NCBI GenBank assembly: GCA_958295685.1
Contig: OY282365.1
Coordinates: forward strand, 1,922,001-1,986,000
Source: an uncultured Dehalococcoidia bacterium
GTDB taxonomy: Bacteria; Chloroflexota; Dehalococcoidia; Lucifugimonadales; CATQGZ01
DNA length: 64,000 bases
Direction: 5' to 3'
The position numbers and the translations under genes are program-made. Positions 34,477 through 43,481 of the stretch are shown piece after piece. The stretch's first letter is position 1. Each line of letters begins with the position of its first letter. The notes under the pieces were generated by a model. It was not told the origin of the DNA. It did no database searches and saw nothing but the letters and a program-made list of their open reading frames with translations.

Positions 34477-34595
34477 GTATGAAGGCAAACACAAGACGGG
34501 GGTTGCTCGCGCTGGCGGTGTTGGCGTCGTTGCTGGCCGTGTATGGATGCGGCGGGGACAGTCGAGGAGACGCTGGAACTGGGGCCTGCGGCTGA
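34473..34595 (+). pseudogene. Truncated lipoprotein: signal peptide only
   Basis: 40 codons starting ATGA-coupled to copy B. The product is a basic n-region, a hydrophobic core (GLLALAVLASLLAVYGC) with a lipobox-like end, and 18 more residues before TGA. The mature protein is missing; the sequence after the break is the segment preceding npdG. The same ATGAGTATGAAGG start is present after copy A but leads nowhere. Confidence 0.5.
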
Positions 34596-34646
34596 GTAAC
34601 CGGCAGGCGGACCGCATCGTTGTATTTGGCGAGGGGGTCTGAGGCG

Positions 34647-35294
34647 GTGCTGGGCTTCATAGGCGGGACAGGCCCCGAGGGGCGCGGGCTGGCGGTTCGG
34701 CTGGCAATCGGGGGTGAGGACGTGGCGATAGGTTCGCGGGACGCCGCCAGGGCGGAGCGGGCGGCGGATGAGGTGCGCCGCCACGCGCCGGGCGCCCGCG
34801 TGACGGCGGGTGTGAACGCCAACGTGGCCGAGCGGGCCGACGTGGTCTTCATCACAGTGCCGTTCTCGTCTCACGCGGTTACGCTGAGTGACCTGGCGGG
34901 GGCGCTGGACGGCAAGACGGTGGTGGACGTGGTGGTTCCGATGGAGTTTCGGGCGGGGCGCGCGTTTCCGGTGGAGGTCGAGGAGGGGTCGGCGTCGGAG
35001 CAGGCGCAGTCCATCCTGCCCGGCTCGGCGGTGGTGGGCGCGTTCCACACGACCAGCGCCGTGGATCTGCTGGTCCCGGGGCGCTCTCTGGGTTCCGACG
35101 TGGTGGTGTGCGCCGACGATCTCGGCGCGAAGAGGGCCGTGATGAGACTGGCCGAGAGTATCGAGGGTGTGCGGTCGGTGGATGGAGGCGCGCTGTCGAA
35201 CGCCGCCTTCGTGGAGGGTTTCACGGTTCTGCTGATGGACGTCAACCGCATCTACCGGGCGCACTCGTCGATCAGGATCATGGGGATAGATTGA
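34647..35294 (+). CDS. npdG: NADPH-dependent F420 reductase family protein
   Basis: 215 residues. The N-terminus LGFIGGTGPEGRGLAVRLA is the dinucleotide-binding motif of F420H2:NADP oxidoreductases (NpdG/Fno), followed by IGSRDAARAERAA and FITVPFSSH. It would move hydride between NADPH and coenzyme F420, implying F420 use in this organism. No F420 biosynthesis gene is in the window. GTG 34647 is 10 nt after GAGGGG. The 5' third is duplicated as a fragment at 31.6 kb. Confidence 0.85.
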   Translation: MLGFIGGTGPEGRGLAVRLAIGGEDVAIGSRDAARAERAADEVRRHAPGARVTAGVNANVAERADVVFITVPFSSHAVTLSDLAGALDGKTVVDVVVPMEFRAGRAFPVEVEEGSASEQAQSILPGSAVVGAFHTTSAVDLLVPGRSLGSDVVVCADDLGAKRAVMRLAESIEGVRSVDGGALSNAAFVEGFTVLLMDVNRIYRAHSSIRIMGID

Positions 35295-35299
35295 CGGTC

Positions 35300-36448
35300 A
35301 TGCCGTTTCTGAGCGCAGCGCTCGGCATCATGCTTCTGCTGGCGTCCGGAGGCGGCGCCGAAGACGACGAGCAGAGGCCCGCGCCCGTGAGGGTGTTGTC
35401 GACTTCGGCCTCGATCGACTTTCCGAACGAGGTCGTGCTGACGCTGGAGGCGGAGTCGGACGTCCGGATCGAGGAGATACGGCTCCACTATCGACTCGGC
35501 CGTCAGAGGGTGCGCTCGTACGGGTATCCGAGTTTCGAGCCGTCGAAGCGAGTGAGGGCCGACTTCGTGATCCGTACGGGCGGCTCGAGGTACCTGCCCA
35601 GCGGCGTGGACATCACCTATCACTACAATATCCAGGATGCGGAGGGGAACGAGACCGAGACCGACGATTTCCTTCTGGAGTATAAGGATCCGGCTTATGA
35701 GTGGGAGCGGGTCGAGTACGGCGGCTTGACGGTGCTGTATCACGACCGCCCTGCCCGGCTGGTCGAGGAGGCCGCCCGCGACGTGGCCGCCCGGATCGAG
35801 GACGTGAAGAGCCTGCTGGGGATGGAGGAGGCCAGGCCGCAGAAGGCGGTGATCTTCAACAGCGGCGGGGAGGCGCGGCGGAGTTTTCCGGTGGTCAGCG
35901 ATCGGGCCGCGCGGGACCACCTGTACGCCGGGTTCGCCTACGGAGAGTACGACCTCTTCCTGCTCGCCGGTCTCAGCCGGTCGGGGATGGTCCACGAGAT
36001 GACTCACCTGCTGATGGACGAGGCTATCGACTCCCCCCTGGCGACCATGCCCGCATGGCTGAACGAGGGCCTGGCGATGTACTTCGAGCCTGGGGGCGGA
36101 TCCGGACGGGACTCGTCGCTGCTACAGGCGTTGCGGCGGGGCGAGTTGTCGCCTCTCCGCAACATGGACGGCATACCCGGCCGCCCGCGCGACGTTGGGC
36201 TGTTCTATGCCCAGTCTAGGAGCGTGGTTCGGTATCTGATGGACGTCTATGGGCATGACCGTATGTCTTCCATGCTGGCAGCGATCAACGACGGGGACGG
36301 CGTCGATGAGGCGGCGCGCGGCGCGTACGGCGCGAGCCTGGAATACCTGGAGGGAGAGTGGCGGCGCTGGCTCTCCGGCCGTCTGTCGGCGCTGCCGTCG
36401 GCGGGCCCGGGCGCATCAAGCGCGGGGGCGGGTCACCTGCGGCTCTGA
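35300..36448 (+). CDS. Peptidase MA-like gluzincin metalloprotease, secreted
   Basis: 382 residues. A short hydrophobic N-terminus (MPFLSAALGIMLLLASGGG) suggests export. The C-terminal half has the zinc site MVHEMTHLLMDE and the third ligand in WLNEGLAMYFE, the gluzincin pattern. The middle carries an Ig-like beta domain (residues about 30-135). An in-frame TTG at 35291 overlaps the npdG stop (TTGA) and would add three residues; either start is possible. Substrate unknown. Confidence 0.8.
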   Translation: MPFLSAALGIMLLLASGGGAEDDEQRPAPVRVLSTSASIDFPNEVVLTLEAESDVRIEEIRLHYRLGRQRVRSYGYPSFEPSKRVRADFVIRTGGSRYLPSGVDITYHYNIQDAEGNETETDDFLLEYKDPAYEWERVEYGGLTVLYHDRPARLVEEAARDVAARIEDVKSLLGMEEARPQKAVIFNSGGEARRSFPVVSDRAARDHLYAGFAYGEYDLFLLAGLSRSGMVHEMTHLLMDEAIDSPLATMPAWLNEGLAMYFEPGGGSGRDSSLLQALRRGELSPLRNMDGIPGRPRDVGLFYAQSRSVVRYLMDVYGHDRMSSMLAAINDGDGVDEAARGAYGASLEYLEGEWRRWLSGRLSALPSAGPGASSAGAGHLRL

Positions 36449-36489
36449 TTCTCGGCGGGCTGACGTCCCGGCGAGGGCCGCTGCGGCGG

Positions 36490-37431
36490 CTACTCCCTGG
36501 GAGGCTCGTAGGGCGCGGTGTTGGCGAGGTCCTTTCCGATGGTCATGAGCATATCCCGGTCGAGTTCGTCGAGGGTCCACGGGCCGTCCTTGTTGATGCT
36601 CGCCACGACGTGGCGGGCGGAGTAGAGCTGCATGGGCCAGCCGCTCACCCCGATCACCTGACCGGTGATATTCCCCGCGGCCTCGGTGCACAGGTACGCG
36701 GCCTTGGGAGCATTGTTGCCCGGGTCGCCTGCGGACTCCGGCAGTTCGACGTATGGGAGTCCTTTGGACTCGGCCTCCGCCTTGGCCATCTGCCGGTAGC
36801 GCTCCTTCGATGCCTCCGGTATGGCGTCGGCCATCCTGGTGTTGCCGCCCGGGTAGACCGCGTTGACGGTGATTCCGTGCGGGGCCAGCTCGCGGGCGAG
36901 GGCGCGGGCGAAGCCGACCTGTCCCTCCTTTGCCGCGGCGTAGTTGGACTGGCCCGCGGCGCCGAGGCCGGATCCTGACGAGAAGATCACGATCCGTCCG
37001 TATCTCTGTTCGATCATGTGCGGGACGACGTTTCGGACCATGTTGAACGCGCCGTACAGGTGTACCTGCAGGACGGCGTCCCACTCGTCCTCCGTCATGT
37101 TGAAGATCATGCGGTCTCTCAGTATGCCTGCCAGGTGGACGAGGATGTCGACCTTGCCGTAGTTGTCTATGGCGGTCTGGACGATTTTGGCTGCCGAGTC
37201 GTATTCGGCGACGGAGTCGTATGCGGGTACGGCCTCGCCGCCTGCGGCTCTGATTTCCTCGACGACCTCGGCGGCCGGGCCGCCGGATGGGTCCGCGCCG
37301 TCCACGGACACGCCGAGGTCGTTGACCACGACCGACGCGCCCTCCTCAGCCAGTTGAAGAGCCACCCCTCTGCCGATGCCTCTGCCGGAGCCGGTTACTA
37401 TGGCCACTCTGTCTTCCAGTCGGTTTCCCAT
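36490..37431 (-). CDS. SDR-family dehydrogenase (3-oxoacyl/3-hydroxyacyl type)
   Basis: 313 residues. Cofactor motif TGSGRGIGRGVA, NAG-equivalent HLAGIL, catalytic Ser in FSSGSG and Tyr/Lys in SNYAAAKEG. About 60 residues longer than a classical SDR, with an insert and a C-terminal extension, like the dehydrogenase part of peroxisomal multifunctional enzyme. ATG 37431. Next to a paralogue at 37488-38420 with 56 bp between them, probably one operon. Confidence 0.88.
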   Translation of the reverse strand: MGNRLEDRVAIVTGSGRGIGRGVALQLAEEGASVVVNDLGVSVDGADPSGGPAAEVVEEIRAAGGEAVPAYDSVAEYDSAAKIVQTAIDNYGKVDILVHLAGILRDRMIFNMTEDEWDAVLQVHLYGAFNMVRNVVPHMIEQRYGRIVIFSSGSGLGAAGQSNYAAAKEGQVGFARALARELAPHGITVNAVYPGGNTRMADAIPEASKERYRQMAKAEAESKGLPYVELPESAGDPGNNAPKAAYLCTEAAGNITGQVIGVSGWPMQLYSARHVVASINKDGPWTLDELDRDMLMTIGKDLANTAPYEPPRE

Positions 37432-37487
37432 TGCTTTGACCTCTTCTGTCGGGATATTCGTGGGCGCCGGCGCTCGGGAAGTTGGCG

Positions 37488-38420
37488 CTAGACGGATGCG
37501 AGTCCGGGGCCGATGAGCTGCGGTACGAGGACGTCCATCTCGTCCATGGTGAACCTGCCGGTCTTGTGTATCTGCCTGTCGACGCCGGGGTTGGCGTAGA
37601 GGAAGATGCCGCCTCTGCGGACGCCGAAGCAGTATGCGTTGATGTTTGGGGCGGCGTCCGTGCAGAGGTATACGACGAGCGGGGCGACGTTGTCGGGGTG
37701 GTCGGGGTGTCCGGGGCCGTTCCAACGCGCGACGGGCGGGTATGGGCCGAAGCCTGCGCGCTCGTCGGGGCTGGGGCCTGGCGCGGCGTCCCTGCGGTAC
37801 TCGTCGACCGTGCCTGGGAACAGGCGTGTTTCGACCATCGGCGAGACGGCGTTGCAGGTTACGCCATACTTTCCCATGGCCCGCGAGACCGAGCGGGACA
37901 GGCCGAGGATGGCCTCGGAGGCGGCCGCGTATGCCGACACGCCGACGCCTCCGAGGCCGGCGTCGGAGGTCATGTGTACGATCCTGCCTCTGCGCTGCTG
38001 CCTCATCAGGATGGTGGCGAACTTGGTCACCGTGAACGTGGCTTTGGCGTTGTGCTTCATGACCGCGTCGAAGTCTTCGGGGGTCGTCTGATAGATCATT
38101 CCCTGTCTGAGGATGCCGGCGCAGGTGACGAGTACGTCGATCCGTCCGAAGTTGTCGACCGCGGCCTGGACGACACTCTCGCCGCCCTCCATGAGCGCGA
38201 CGTCGTCATAATTCGCGGCGGCTGTTCCGCCGATGGACCTGATCTCCTCGACCACGCCATCGGCCGGCGCGCGGTTCGATCCGGCGCCGTCCACGTCGCA
38301 TCCGAGGTCGTTCACGACCACGGACGCTCCTTCTTCGGCCATCAGTTTGGCGACGCCCCGGCCGATTCCGCGTCCGGCGCCAGTGACCACCGCTACCTTG
38401 CCTTCCAGACGGTTCCCCAT
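37488..38420 (-). CDS. SDR-family protein lacking the catalytic lysine
   Basis: 310 residues, paralogue of the preceding SDR, with TGAGRGIGRGVA and VTCAGIL. The active-site segment reads SAYAAASEA: the tyrosine is present but the YxxxK lysine is serine (TCC). It may be catalytically impaired, a heteromeric partner of the neighbouring SDR, or may use an altered mechanism. ATG 38420 lies 35 bp from the palindromic -10 shared with the divergent gene. Confidence 0.85.
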   Translation of the reverse strand: MGNRLEGKVAVVTGAGRGIGRGVAKLMAEEGASVVVNDLGCDVDGAGSNRAPADGVVEEIRSIGGTAAANYDDVALMEGGESVVQAAVDNFGRIDVLVTCAGILRQGMIYQTTPEDFDAVMKHNAKATFTVTKFATILMRQQRRGRIVHMTSDAGLGGVGVSAYAAASEAILGLSRSVSRAMGKYGVTCNAVSPMVETRLFPGTVDEYRRDAAPGPSPDERAGFGPYPPVARWNGPGHPDHPDNVAPLVVYLCTDAAPNINAYCFGVRRGGIFLYANPGVDRQIHKTGRFTMDEMDVLVPQLIGPGLASV

Positions 38421-38455
38421 AGCCCGTACCTCCGATGTGCTTGTCGGTCAGTGAC

Positions 38456-38467
38456 GTATTATAATAC
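38456..38467. promoter_or_regulatory. Palindromic bidirectional -10 (GTATTATAATAC)
   Basis: A perfect 12 bp palindrome contains TATAAT on both strands (plus 38460-38465, minus 38463-38458). It lies between the divergent SDR (start 38420) and phosphatase (start 38502) genes. No clear -35 is seen on either side. Confidence 0.45.
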
Positions 38468-38501
38468 AAAGCGGCTGTAACGCATACCGAACGAGGCGCG
38501 T

Positions 38502-39167
38502 GTGATACACAAAGATTTCAGGTGCGAGATCTACTACATCAGACACGGTGAATCGGAGTCGAACGCCATGCCGGGCTACATCGCGGGCTTGTCCCACGAC
38601 TCGTCCCTGACCGAGCGCGGCGTCAGGCAGGCTGCGGCGCTCGGGGCGCGCCTGGGCGCCGAGGGCGTCGTGTTCGACCGGATATACAGTTCCAGCATGG
38701 TGCGCTGCGTTCAGACGACGGAGTCGATGCTGGCGGCCATGGGGCAGGGGGACAGGGCCTTTCCTCGGGTGGACGCGATCATCGAGCAGCAGATGCCGGG
38801 TTGGAGAGGGGTGCGCGCGGCCGACGTGATGACGGCCGAGACGGTGTCCTACATGCTCGGCAAGGGGTCGCACTTCGTGCCGCCCGAGGGGGAGTCGTTC
38901 CGAATGGTCGAGCGGCGGGTCGGCGGATGGCTGGAGGCTGAGGTCCTGTACAACGACAGCCTGGTGGGCTCGCCGCTCGACCTGACCATGGCGGTCGTGG
39001 GACACGGGGCCGCCGGGAGGTGCCTGTTCCACTACGTCATGGGATTCGACGAGAGATTCCTGACGCGAGTGGATATCGCCAACTGCTCCATATCGCGGTT
39101 CGTCTTCGACAGGGAGGGCTGGCACGTCGTCTGTCTGAACGACAGCTCGCACATCATGGGGATATGA
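38502..39167 (+). CDS. Histidine phosphatase family protein (phosphoglycerate mutase-like)
   Basis: 221 residues. Phosphoacceptor motif YYIRHGESESN near the N-terminus, second catalytic histidine in VVGHGAAG. Substrate is unknown: family members act on phosphosugars, nucleotides or proteins. GTG start at 38502. It is convergent with the M16 peptidase, with 10 bp between stops. Confidence 0.87.
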   Translation: MIHKDFRCEIYYIRHGESESNAMPGYIAGLSHDSSLTERGVRQAAALGARLGAEGVVFDRIYSSSMVRCVQTTESMLAAMGQGDRAFPRVDAIIEQQMPGWRGVRAADVMTAETVSYMLGKGSHFVPPEGESFRMVERRVGGWLEAEVLYNDSLVGSPLDLTMAVVGHGAAGRCLFHYVMGFDERFLTRVDIANCSISRFVFDREGWHVVCLNDSSHIMGI

Positions 39168-39177
39168 GGGCCGGGGC

Positions 39178-41829
39178 CTATGCGGGCCTCCGCCCATCGT
39201 AGTCGACGGGCACGATGGGAAGGCCGACCTCCAGCAGCCCCGGCTCGACGGCGCTCCGGTCGCCGACCACCACGATGGCAAGGCTGTTCTCGTCGAGTCT
39301 TTCGGCGGCTGCTCGGCGCACGTCTTCCAGGGTGACCGACTCCAGTTCGGCGGCATACGTGGAGAAGTGATCGGGCGGCAGATCGAAGACCGAGAGGCCG
39401 GCCACCTGCTGTAGGGTCTGCGCGTTGGTCTCGAACCTGGACGCGAATCCTCTGAGTATCCCGCCGCGGGCGTCGTCCAGTTCCTCACGGGTGACCGGCC
39501 GCCGGGACCGGATGTCCGACACCTCCTTGAGGGTCTCGACAATGGCTTCTTTGGTGACCTCGGTCTGGACAGAGCCTCCCGCGATCAGCGCGGACGGTGC
39601 CCTGGTCCATTCGATCGAGGACATGTACCCGTAGCTGTATCCTTTGTCCTCTCGCAGGTTCATGTTGATGCGTGAGGTGAACTGGCCGCCGAAGACGTAG
39701 TTCAGAAGCGTGAGCGCGTGGTAGTCGGGGTGCGCGCGGGGGATGGTGACACGGCCCGCACGGATCACCGACTGTGGGGCGCCGGGCTTGTCCACGAGGA
39801 ATATGGCGCCTCCGGGGGTCTCCGGCGGTGCGCCGGGCAGATGCGCTTCAGTGGTGGACTGGGCCTCCCAGTCCGCGAATAGCGACTTGGCCATGGCGAC
39901 GACGTCGACCTTCTCCAGGTCGCCGACGGCGACGAGCGACGCGCCCACAGGCCCGACGCGCCGGTCGAAGTGTTCCGCGATCTGCTTCCGCGAGATGCGC
40001 TCGATGGACCGCTCCGTTCCGGACACGGGGTGACCGTAGTCGGTGTCCGGGCCGTAGAGCAGGGCGCGCGAGACCCTGGCGGCGATGACGTTCGGGAGGT
40101 CCGGTATGCGGCGCAGGTCGGTGAGATTCTCGCTGCGGACGCGCTCCAGCTCGTGCTCAGGGAAGGTGGGTCTGCGGGCGGCGTCGGCGGCGATCTCCAG
40201 GGCGTCGCCCGTGTGCCGTGTGAGCGCCTCGAAGCTGAGCACCATGATTTCGCGGGACGCCGCGCTGGAGAGGTGCGCTCCCAGGAGCTCCATATCGTCG
40301 GATATGTCGCGGCTCGACCTGTTCGCGGCGCCCTCGAGCAGCATGGACGCGACGACGTGGGCGGCGCCGGGGAGGTCCGGCGGGTCGCTCACGGCTCCGG
40401 CGTCCAGGACGAGGCCAACGGCCACCGTGGGGATGCCGGGTCTGTGGACGGTCACGACGTCCAGCCCATTATCGAGGCTTGTCTTCGATGGGACCGGCGG
40501 GATGAAGGAGGGCGTGGGGCCTGGATCGGGGGCTGAGGCGCGGTCTATGGAGCCTGTGGCGCGCGCCAGCCGCTTCTCCGGCAGCACAGAGAGTCTGACG
40601 AAGGCGCGTCCGAGGCCGGCTGCGGCCGCCTGCACGTCTGCGCCGGTGACCGACGTGTATCTCGCCAGGTCGGTGTTGATGCCGCCCGGGTCTCCGGTCA
40701 TTGTGTTGTAGAAGTTCATCTGGTCGGCCCGGCCCCCGAAGCCTCCTATCTTCTCCAGATGTTTGACGTGCTGGACGTGGATGTGATTCCTGACACGCTC
40801 CATCTCCCTGTCGTCCGGGGGCTGCTCTTCCAGACGGCGCAGTTCGGCCCAGACCACGTCCTCGATCTCCGAGAGGGAGCATCCGGGGGCGGCCGTCGCC
40901 TGAAGGCTGAAGTCGCCGGCTATCTCCTGGGCGTCGTCGTATACGGATACGTCACGGGCGATCCTGCGCTCGTAGACGAGTGACCTGTAGAGCCGCGAGC
41001 TTTTCCCATCGCCGAGTACCATGGAGAGCGCGGTCAGGGCGGCTTCGTCGTTCGCAAAGGCCGGCCCGGTGGGCCAGGCGAGATAGAGCCTCGGGAGCTG
41101 CACCCTGTCTCGCAGAGTGATCGTAACCTCGCCTCTCAGGCCGGACTCCATGCGGCCCACCCGATCGATGGGCGGACCGGGTGGGATGTCTCCGAAGTAC
41201 CTCTCGACCATTCTCTTGACGGCTTCGGGGTCGAAGTCGCCGGCAATGGCGAGGCTGGCGTTCGAGGGGGAGTAGAAGCGTCTGAAGAAGGCCTTGACGT
41301 CCTCCAGATCGGCGGCGTCCAGGTCCTCCTGGGAGCCGATGGTCGGCCAGCCATACGGGTGCGGCGCCGGGAAGAGGGCGGGGACGAGCTTCAGGTGGGC
41401 CATGCCATAGGGCCGGTTTTCGTAGCTCTGCCTGCGCTCGTTCTTCACGACGTCGCGCTGGACGTCGAACTTGCGCTGGTCGAGCGCGTCGAGGAGGAAG
41501 CCCATCCTGTCGGACTCCAGCCAGAGGACCAGGTCGAGGTAGTTCGAGGGGACGTCCACGTAGTAGTTGGTCCTGTCGGAGGCGGTAGAGGCGTTGAGGT
41601 TCGCGCCGATCTTCTCGAGGGGCTCGAAGAAGCCCTTGTCGTGATTCTTCGAGCCTGCGAACATCATGTGCTCGAACAGGTGGGCGAAGCCTGTCCGGCC
41701 TGGCTCTTCGTCCTTGGAGCCCACGTGATACCAGATGTTGACCCCGACTATTGGCAGCGAGCGGTCCTCGTGAAGGATGAGGTCCAAGCCGTTGGACAGG
41801 GTGGTCTTTTCGTATGAGATCGAAGGCAT
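39178..41829 (-). CDS. M16-family zinc peptidase, two-domain fusion
   Basis: 883 residues made of two M16 modules in one chain. The N-terminal module has the inverted zinc site HLFEH (in FAHLFEHMMFAGS) and downstream glutamates. The C-terminal module begins near residue 450 and lacks the zinc site, serving as the clamshell partner. Many bacteria encode the halves as separate genes. Likely a processing peptidase; no signal peptide is evident. ATG 41829 lies 13 bp from a palindrome. Confidence 0.92.
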   Translation of the reverse strand: MPSISYEKTTLSNGLDLILHEDRSLPIVGVNIWYHVGSKDEEPGRTGFAHLFEHMMFAGSKNHDKGFFEPLEKIGANLNASTASDRTNYYVDVPSNYLDLVLWLESDRMGFLLDALDQRKFDVQRDVVKNERRQSYENRPYGMAHLKLVPALFPAPHPYGWPTIGSQEDLDAADLEDVKAFFRRFYSPSNASLAIAGDFDPEAVKRMVERYFGDIPPGPPIDRVGRMESGLRGEVTITLRDRVQLPRLYLAWPTGPAFANDEAALTALSMVLGDGKSSRLYRSLVYERRIARDVSVYDDAQEIAGDFSLQATAAPGCSLSEIEDVVWAELRRLEEQPPDDREMERVRNHIHVQHVKHLEKIGGFGGRADQMNFYNTMTGDPGGINTDLARYTSVTGADVQAAAAGLGRAFVRLSVLPEKRLARATGSIDRASAPDPGPTPSFIPPVPSKTSLDNGLDVVTVHRPGIPTVAVGLVLDAGAVSDPPDLPGAAHVVASMLLEGAANRSSRDISDDMELLGAHLSSAASREIMVLSFEALTRHTGDALEIAADAARRPTFPEHELERVRSENLTDLRRIPDLPNVIAARVSRALLYGPDTDYGHPVSGTERSIERISRKQIAEHFDRRVGPVGASLVAVGDLEKVDVVAMAKSLFADWEAQSTTEAHLPGAPPETPGGAIFLVDKPGAPQSVIRAGRVTIPRAHPDYHALTLLNYVFGGQFTSRINMNLREDKGYSYGYMSSIEWTRAPSALIAGGSVQTEVTKEAIVETLKEVSDIRSRRPVTREELDDARGGILRGFASRFETNAQTLQQVAGLSVFDLPPDHFSTYAAELESVTLEDVRRAAAERLDENSLAIVVVGDRSAVEPGLLEVGLPIVPVDYDGRRPA

Positions 41830-41842
41830 GGGGATAGTCTAA

Positions 41843-41855
41843 CCTATGTCATAGG
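41843..41855. promoter_or_regulatory. 13 bp palindrome upstream of the M16 peptidase
   Basis: CCTATG-T-CATAGG is a perfect inverted repeat within the expected promoter region of the minus-strand peptidase gene. It could be an operator; no regulator is known. Confidence 0.3.
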
Positions 41856-41964
41856 CCGTTGGGCAATCCCGCGCGGCTGTTCGCCTGCGTTTTTTGAGTA
41901 GAGGCCGCCGGCCGCGCGGACGCCGATTCGCCGGTGGAGAACTGTGTGCGCGTTCGGCCCGGCC

Positions 41965-41993
41965 TTGACTTTGCAGCGTGCAGGTCGTATAAC
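41965..41993 (+). promoter_or_regulatory. Sigma-70-type promoter for the HU gene
   Basis: TTGACT (41965-41970), 17 bp spacer, TATAAC (41988-41993). Transcription would start near 42000 and give a leader of about 64 nt. Confidence 0.65.
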
Positions 41994-42063
41994 GGTGTCC
42001 CTGCGAATCGGACGCCCCGACCGACCCTTGGTGGGCAACTACTTGAACGGAGCATCTTCCTAG

Positions 42064-42366
42064 ATGAGGACACTGCGAAAGAGCGACGTGAGCGCCAGGA
42101 TATACGAGAGGCTGGAGAGGCTGGGCTTCTCTCGAACACAGAGCGAGGCGGCACTGAACGCCGTCCTCGCCAGTGTGCAGGATGCCCTTGCCGAAGGAGA
42201 CCGCGTGGTGCTCACAGGCTTCGGCTCTTTTGAAGTCAGGCAGATCAAGGAACGCAGGGTCCGCCCCATTCGCGGCGGCCAAGCAGGCGACCTGGTTACC
42301 GTGCCCGCCCACAAGCGCGTCGGGTTCACCGCCGGAGCCGAGCTCAACAAGGCGGCCCAGGGATAG
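42064..42366 (+). CDS. hup: HU-family DNA-binding protein
   Basis: 100 residues, slightly longer than the usual 90. GFSRTQSEAALNAV and the fold-defining LTGFGSFEVRQIKERR match HU/IHF proteins; the DNA-binding arm region is RPIRGGQAGDLVTVPAHK, where the usual NP tip is changed. A nucleoid protein bending DNA without strong sequence specificity. ATG follows ACGGAG. Confidence 0.93.
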   Translation: MRTLRKSDVSARIYERLERLGFSRTQSEAALNAVLASVQDALAEGDRVVLTGFGSFEVRQIKERRVRPIRGGQAGDLVTVPAHKRVGFTAGAELNKAAQG

Positions 42367-42455
42367 ACTCCAAGCCGCGCCTACGGACCGTCGACCCCCT
42401 CACGGCGGGGACGTAGGGAGCGAGCGCCACTCCCGGACCGAACCGGATGCCTCGA

Positions 42456-43481
42456 TCAGCGGTGAATCGTTCTGCGAGGCGGAAGGAAGAAGCCCACCCC
42501 CCAGCAGACGTGAATCGTGGCCAGCACCATGGGGATGAGCACGGCGGCGGGACTGCGGTCACGGATGCCGGTTGCCAGCGCCAAGCCGACCACCGCCAGC
42601 AGGTAGACAAGCGGCAGCAACGCCGCCCATAGCGAGCCGACCAGCCCCAGCGCCGCGGATGCCACAAGCCCCAGCACGAACAGCGGGGGCACAGCCTGTC
42701 TGACGCGCAGGGAGCCGGGGTTGGCCACCAGAGCCGCTGACTTCCAGCGGCCATAATTGAAGTACTGCCGGGCCAACGCCCGCAGACTGCTGCGCGGCCG
42801 GTAGTCCACGACCAGATCCGGGTCGAACCACACCGTCTCCCCTCTCTGCCGCAGCCTCAGGTTGAGGTCATAGTCCTCGTTCACGGTCAGGGTGGGATCG
42901 AATCCCCCGAGATCTTTCAGCGTCTCTCGACGCCACACCCCCAGATAGGCGGTGTCGGTGGGACCCTCAGCCCCTCCCATGCGGTAGCGGGGGCCTCCGG
43001 TTCCCAGGAAATTGGTGGTCGCCATCGCCACCGACCGTTCGAACATGGTGCTCCCGACGGGCCGCTGCCGGCCGCCCACGTTGGCCGACCCCGTCCGCAA
43101 GAGCGTGGCGACAGCCCGACGCACGTAGCCCGACGACGGGAACACGGTATGAGCGTCACAGCGCACGATGATCTCACCGTTGGACGCCTCGAGAGCGCGG
43201 TTGAAGCCGGTCGAAACTATGTGTTCCGGATTGGGCACCACCCGCACCGTCGGATAACGCCGCCGGAGCATCTCCGCCGTGCGCGGATTGTCCGAACCAT
43301 CGGCCACTATCACCTCGACGGGGCCGCGGTAGTCCTGAGACAGCACCGAATCGAGGGCAGTGGGAAGAGTGTGTTCCGCGTTGCGCGCCGGGATGATCAC
43401 CGAAATTCGACGCGCGTCATCGGGCGGGAGCTCGCCGCTCCGCAGCTCCCTCTCGCTAGTCTCCGTCTGCACTCTGGTCAT
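42456..43481 (-). CDS. Glycosyltransferase family 2
   Basis: 341 residues. The GT-A domain starts ISVIIPARNAEHTLPTALDSVL and includes IVRCDAHTVFP for the metal/nucleotide site; the C-terminal 80 residues hold two or three membrane segments. ATG 43481 was preferred to TTG 43487 because GAGGA lies 6 nt upstream. Last gene of the six-gene polysaccharide operon, overlapping the previous stop by 26 nt. Confidence 0.88.
   Translation of the reverse strand: MTRVQTETSERELRSGELPPDDARRISVIIPARNAEHTLPTALDSVLSQDYRGPVEVIVADGSDNPRTAEMLRRRYPTVRVVPNPEHIVSTGFNRALEASNGEIIVRCDAHTVFPSSGYVRRAVATLLRTGSANVGGRQRPVGSTMFERSVAMATTNFLGTGGPRYRMGGAEGPTDTAYLGVWRRETLKDLGGFDPTLTVNEDYDLNLRLRQRGETVWFDPDLVVDYRPRSSLRALARQYFNYGRWKSAALVANPGSLRVRQAVPPLFVLGLVASAALGLVGSLWAALLPLVYLLAVVGLALATGIRDRSPAAVLIPMVLATIHVCWGVGFFLPPRRTIHR

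Noticed and set aside
41871..41896. Possible intrinsic terminator (GC hairpin then six T) between the M16 and HU genes
   Set aside because: The stem needs a bulge and no plus-strand gene ends nearby, so there is no transcript for it to terminate.
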